From NCBI GenBank assembly GCA_964365905.1, contig CAYIRQ010000022.1, positions 1-14,649 of the forward strand: a DNA stretch of 14,649 nucleotides, given 5' to 3'. Position numbers and translations under genes: made by a program. The notes beneath the pieces were generated by a model, which was not told the DNA's origin, did not search any database, and saw nothing but the letters and a program-made list of their open reading frames with translations. Numbering within the stretch: the stretch's first letter is position 1; each line of letters begins with the position of its first letter. Origin of the DNA: CAYIRQ01 sp964365905 (GTDB taxonomy: Bacteria > Patescibacteriota > Gracilibacteria > Peribacterales > Peribacteraceae). Positions 12,644 through 14,649 of the stretch are shown one piece after another.

Positions 12644-12720
12644 GGGATCGTAGCTCAGCTGGCTAGAGCGCTCCCCTGTCACGGGAGAGGTCGCGGGTTC
12701 AAATCCCGTCGGTCCCGCCA
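12644..12720 (+). tRNA. tRNA-Asp (GTC)
   Basis: Complete cloverleaf: acceptor GGGATCG with CGGTCCC (one G-T pair), D-arm GCTC/GAGC, anticodon stem CTCCC/GGGAG with loop CTGTCAC (anticodon GTC), T-stem GCGGG/CCCGT around TTCAAAT, discriminator G, and encoded CCA at 12718-12720. Length is 77 bases. Confidence 0.97.
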
Positions 12721-12780
12721 GAATTGAATTCGAGCTGAATCGGAGCCGAAGGCGAACGATGAAGCCAGCGAAGGGGGACA

Positions 12781-12801
12781 CCGCTTTCTCCGAGAAAGGG
12801 G
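12781..12801 (+). promoter_or_regulatory. Hairpin covering the recJ Shine-Dalgarno site
   Basis: CCGCTTTC (12781-12788) pairs with GAAAGGGG (12794-12801), one mismatch, loop TCCGA. The 3' arm contains AAAGGGG, the only Shine-Dalgarno-like sequence before the recJ ATG (12806), at a short 4-base spacing. If it folds, it would restrict recJ translation. Inferred from sequence only. Confidence 0.4.
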
Positions 12802-12805
12802 TACA

Positions 12806-14569
12806 ATGGGAACCCCCATGCCTCCTGTCATGAGCTCCAACGTTCTCACGAAGTCGCTCACAGGCAGGCGATGGGTCTTTCGTGAACAAGCTTCGGGGAC
12901 TGCCGCATTGCGATCTCCGGAGCTTCTTGTAACAAATCTTGCCATACAGCGCGGTATTGATCTTGAGCACCGCCCCACGTTTGAAACGCTCAGTGATCCG
13001 TTTCTTCTCGGCGATATGGAAGAGGCGGTGTTGCGTATTCATCACGCGATCGCGCGCGGGGAAACTGTAGGGATCGTTGGCGATTACGATGCCGATGGCA
13101 TCACGGGGGTGGCGCAGCTCGTTCGTTTTTTTCGCAGGCACCAGCAAGAGCCTCTCGTTATTCTTCCGCATCGGGAGAAGGATGGATATGGCCTCAAGAG
13201 AGAATTTATCTCTGTGTTACACGAAGCAGGCGCAACACTCCTTATCACCGTGGATACAGGCATTGGTGCAACCGAAAAAATTTCGGAAGCACGATCGCTC
13301 AGGATGGACGTCATCGTCCTTGACCATCACAGTCTCTCTGAAGAGCTTCCTGATGCCCTTCTCGTGCATCCCCTGCTGTCAACTGTCAAAAGTCAAATGT
13401 CAACTGTCCACTTGTGCGCCTCAGGCGTCGTCTTCACTCTGCTGCGCGCGCTTGCAGGGAGAGGTACGAAGTGGGAGGGATGGAACGAAGATGTTGCCCT
13501 TGCCGCGATCGGAACGGTCGCGGACGTTGTCCCGCTTCTCCAGGAGAACCGCAGTATTGTGACACTTGGGTTGCAGGCACTGAATGATGTTGTATGTCAT
13601 GCTGAGCAGCCCGAGCTGCGCGAGGGCGTGTCGAAGCACCCTCTCTTCGATCTCGTTGCGGCAACACGCCGAAAGGACGAATCCCTCACGAGCATGCACC
13701 TCGGATTCCGCATCGCTCCACGGATCAATGCTGCGGGGCGGATGGCTGATCCGAAGATCGCACTGAGAGCTCTCCTCGAAGGCGGTTGGGCTCTCGAGGA
13801 AATCGTTTCTCTCAATGAAGAGCGACAGGAGGAAACATTTCGGCTTCTGGAAATCGCAGAAGAGAAGATACAGGTCAATAATTTTTCGATTGCACTTGAG
13901 TCATCGGAATTTCATCTAGGCATCGTTGGACTGATTGCTGGCAAGCTCACCGAACGTTACGGTCGCCCGAGCTTAATCGGATCGCGACGTGGGGAGCAGA
14001 TCACTTGTTCTCTCCGAAGCATTCCGGAGTATCACATTGCCGAGGCGCTCGGTCGCATGGGTCCACTCCTCCTGACACATGGAGGGCATGCGAAGGCTGG
14101 TGGATGCACACTGCAGTTAGCGGAGTGGGAGAAACTGAAGGATGCATTCGAGCAAGATGTCCGCACCATCCTCAAAGGGGAGGAGCCTTTCCCCACGCTT
14201 ACAGTCGATGGTGAACTTTTCCCCTCGGATATTTTTCTTGCTCTCACAGCTGCACTGAGCGCGCTCGAACCGTACGGTGAAGGGAATCGAGAGCCACGGT
14301 TTCTTCTCCGTAATCAAACTCTCTCTTCTGCGAGGGGAGTGGGAAATGAGGGAAGGCACTTACAGTGCATGGTGAGTGGCATCAAAGCGATCGGATTCAA
14401 CTTGGGATCACTCCTCCCAAAGCTTCCCCCGACGGTGGATCTTGTCTGTCGCATCGGCGTCGATACATGGCAAGGGAACGTGCGTCCTCAACTCTTCATC
14501 GAGGACATCGCTGAGTCAAAAGCAGCTCCCGCTAACGAACCTGAACTTGTGATTGTCAATTGTCGATAG
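12806..14569 (+). CDS. recJ: Single-stranded-DNA-specific exonuclease RecJ
   Basis: DHH-family 5'-3' exonuclease used in recombination and repair. The 587 residues have motif I GDYDADGITG (D93, D95, D97), motif II VDTGIG (D150), motif III DHHS (173-176), motif IV GTVADVVPL (D240), RINAAGRM, LGIVGLIAGKL and the DHHA1 signature GGHAKAGG (426-433), then an OB-like C-terminal domain (ALEPYGEGNREPRFLL onward). Metal ligands all look intact, so the enzyme is probably active. Between LLVHP and LCASG, residues about 190-202 are encoded by a heptamer array, in frame. The last residues (VIVNCR) and the stop come from a similar array. Start ATG 12806 is downstream of a possible SD hairpin; ATGs at 12818 and 12830 are alternatives. 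tRNA-Asp lies upstream and tRNA-Ser follows 22 bases after the stop. Confidence 0.96.
   Translation: MGTPMPPVMSSNVLTKSLTGRRWVFREQASGTAALRSPELLVTNLAIQRGIDLEHRPTFETLSDPFLLGDMEEAVLRIHHAIARGETVGIVGDYDADGITGVAQLVRFFRRHQQEPLVILPHREKDGYGLKREFISVLHEAGATLLITVDTGIGATEKISEARSLRMDVIVLDHHSLSEELPDALLVHPLLSTVKSQMSTVHLCASGVVFTLLRALAGRGTKWEGWNEDVALAAIGTVADVVPLLQENRSIVTLGLQALNDVVCHAEQPELREGVSKHPLFDLVAATRRKDESLTSMHLGFRIAPRINAAGRMADPKIALRALLEGGWALEEIVSLNEERQEETFRLLEIAEEKIQVNNFSIALESSEFHLGIVGLIAGKLTERYGRPSLIGSRRGEQITCSLRSIPEYHIAEALGRMGPLLLTHGGHAKAGGCTLQLAEWEKLKDAFEQDVRTILKGEEPFPTLTVDGELFPSDIFLALTAALSALEPYGEGNREPRFLLRNQTLSSARGVGNEGRHLQCMVSGIKAIGFNLGSLLPKLPPTVDLVCRIGVDTWQGNVRPQLFIEDIAESKAAPANEPELVIVNCR
13377..13411. 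repeat. Heptamer array inside recJ
   Basis: Five 7-base units: TGTCAAC, TGTCAAA, AGTCAAA, TGTCAAC, TGTCCAC. An 11-base unit TGTCAACTGTC repeats exactly at 13377 and 13398, a distance of 21 bases or seven codons. It encodes STVKSQMSTVH, between motif III and LCASG. Confidence 0.85.
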
Positions 14570-14588
14570 TCAATGGTTAACTGTTGCT
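14554..14588. repeat. Heptamer array across the recJ stop codon
   Basis: Units TGTCAAT, TGTCGAT, AGTCAAT and the weaker GGTTAAC, TGTTGCT follow the same 7-base pattern as the array at 13377. The recJ TAG (14567-14569) lies within it. The array runs up to 3 bases before tRNA-Ser. Confidence 0.65.
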
Positions 14589-14591
14589 GAC

Positions 14592-14649
14592 GGAGAGGTC
14601 GCATAGTGGCCTAGTGCGCTTGCTTGGAAAGCAAGTAGGGCTGCAAGGC
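14592..14649 (+). tRNA. tRNA-Ser (GGA), 3' part cut by window edge
   Basis: The 5' part of a serine tRNA: acceptor strand GGAGAGG, D-arm region with TAGTGGCCTAGTGC, and anticodon stem CTTGC/GCAAG around loop TTGGAAA (anticodon GGA). The long variable arm begins with TAGGGCTGCAAGGC at the edge. The T-arm and 3' acceptor strand are outside the window. Confidence 0.9.

Noticed and set aside
12620..13171. Minus-strand frames over tRNA-Asp, with peptides such as GPTGFEPATSPVTGE and RRDLNPRPLP
   Set aside because: These peptides are well-known artefacts from translating tRNA genes in antisense. The tRNA cloverleaf is complete here.
7961..14588. Repeats as a CRISPR array or integron
   Set aside because: Units are 6-7 bases or isolated palindromes without regular 25-40 base spacers, and no cas or integrase gene is near.

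Overview
The window looks like part of a small bacterial chromosome of the candidate-phyla-radiation kind, possibly a Peregrinibacteria/Peribacteria-like lineage. That placement is inference. It rests on tightly packed genes, few Shine-Dalgarno sites, rpsF-rpsR without ssb between them, a bS6 with a long charged tail, a solitary nusA, and many short dispersed repeats, some inside reading frames. No phage, insertion sequence or CRISPR array is visible. All large genes are ordinary cellular genes.

Layout, left to right. A bifunctional class A penicillin-binding protein runs leftward off the edge (1-2440). A 242-base spacer holding one dispersed repeat and two leader hairpins separates it from a rightward operon: rpsF, rpsR, a DNA polymerase III delta-prime-like gene, a 45-residue unknown ORF coupled at both ends by ATGA overlaps, and a membrane-anchored TPR protein (2683-5454). 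A leftward family 2 glycosyltransferase (5525-6502) diverges from a secreted L,D-transpeptidase-like protein, which is followed after 3 bases by tsaB (6537-7955). nusA lies on the minus strand and converges on tsaB; its 5' leader contains a terminator-like hairpin. ahcY and a small lipoprotein follow on the plus strand (9350-11047). The lipoprotein overlaps tail to tail with a leftward set of CaCA-type exchanger, 54-residue unknown ORF and [2Fe-2S] ferredoxin (12522 down to 11044). tRNA-Asp(GTC), recJ and the 5' part of tRNA-Ser(GGA) end the window.

Functional themes: envelope building (PBP, glycosyltransferase, L,D-transpeptidase), translation and tRNA modification (bS6, bS18, TsaB, two tRNAs), replication, repair and transcription (delta-prime, RecJ, NusA), and S-adenosylhomocysteine recycling (AhcY).

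The most unusual property is the repeats. At least four kinds of palindromic or modular element, plus degenerate 6-7 base tandem arrays, occur at gene edges and in frame inside conserved proteins (PBP, glycosyltransferase, TsaB, RecJ, the NusA tail). Several of these would add 10-30 residues to conserved enzymes without breaking the frame.
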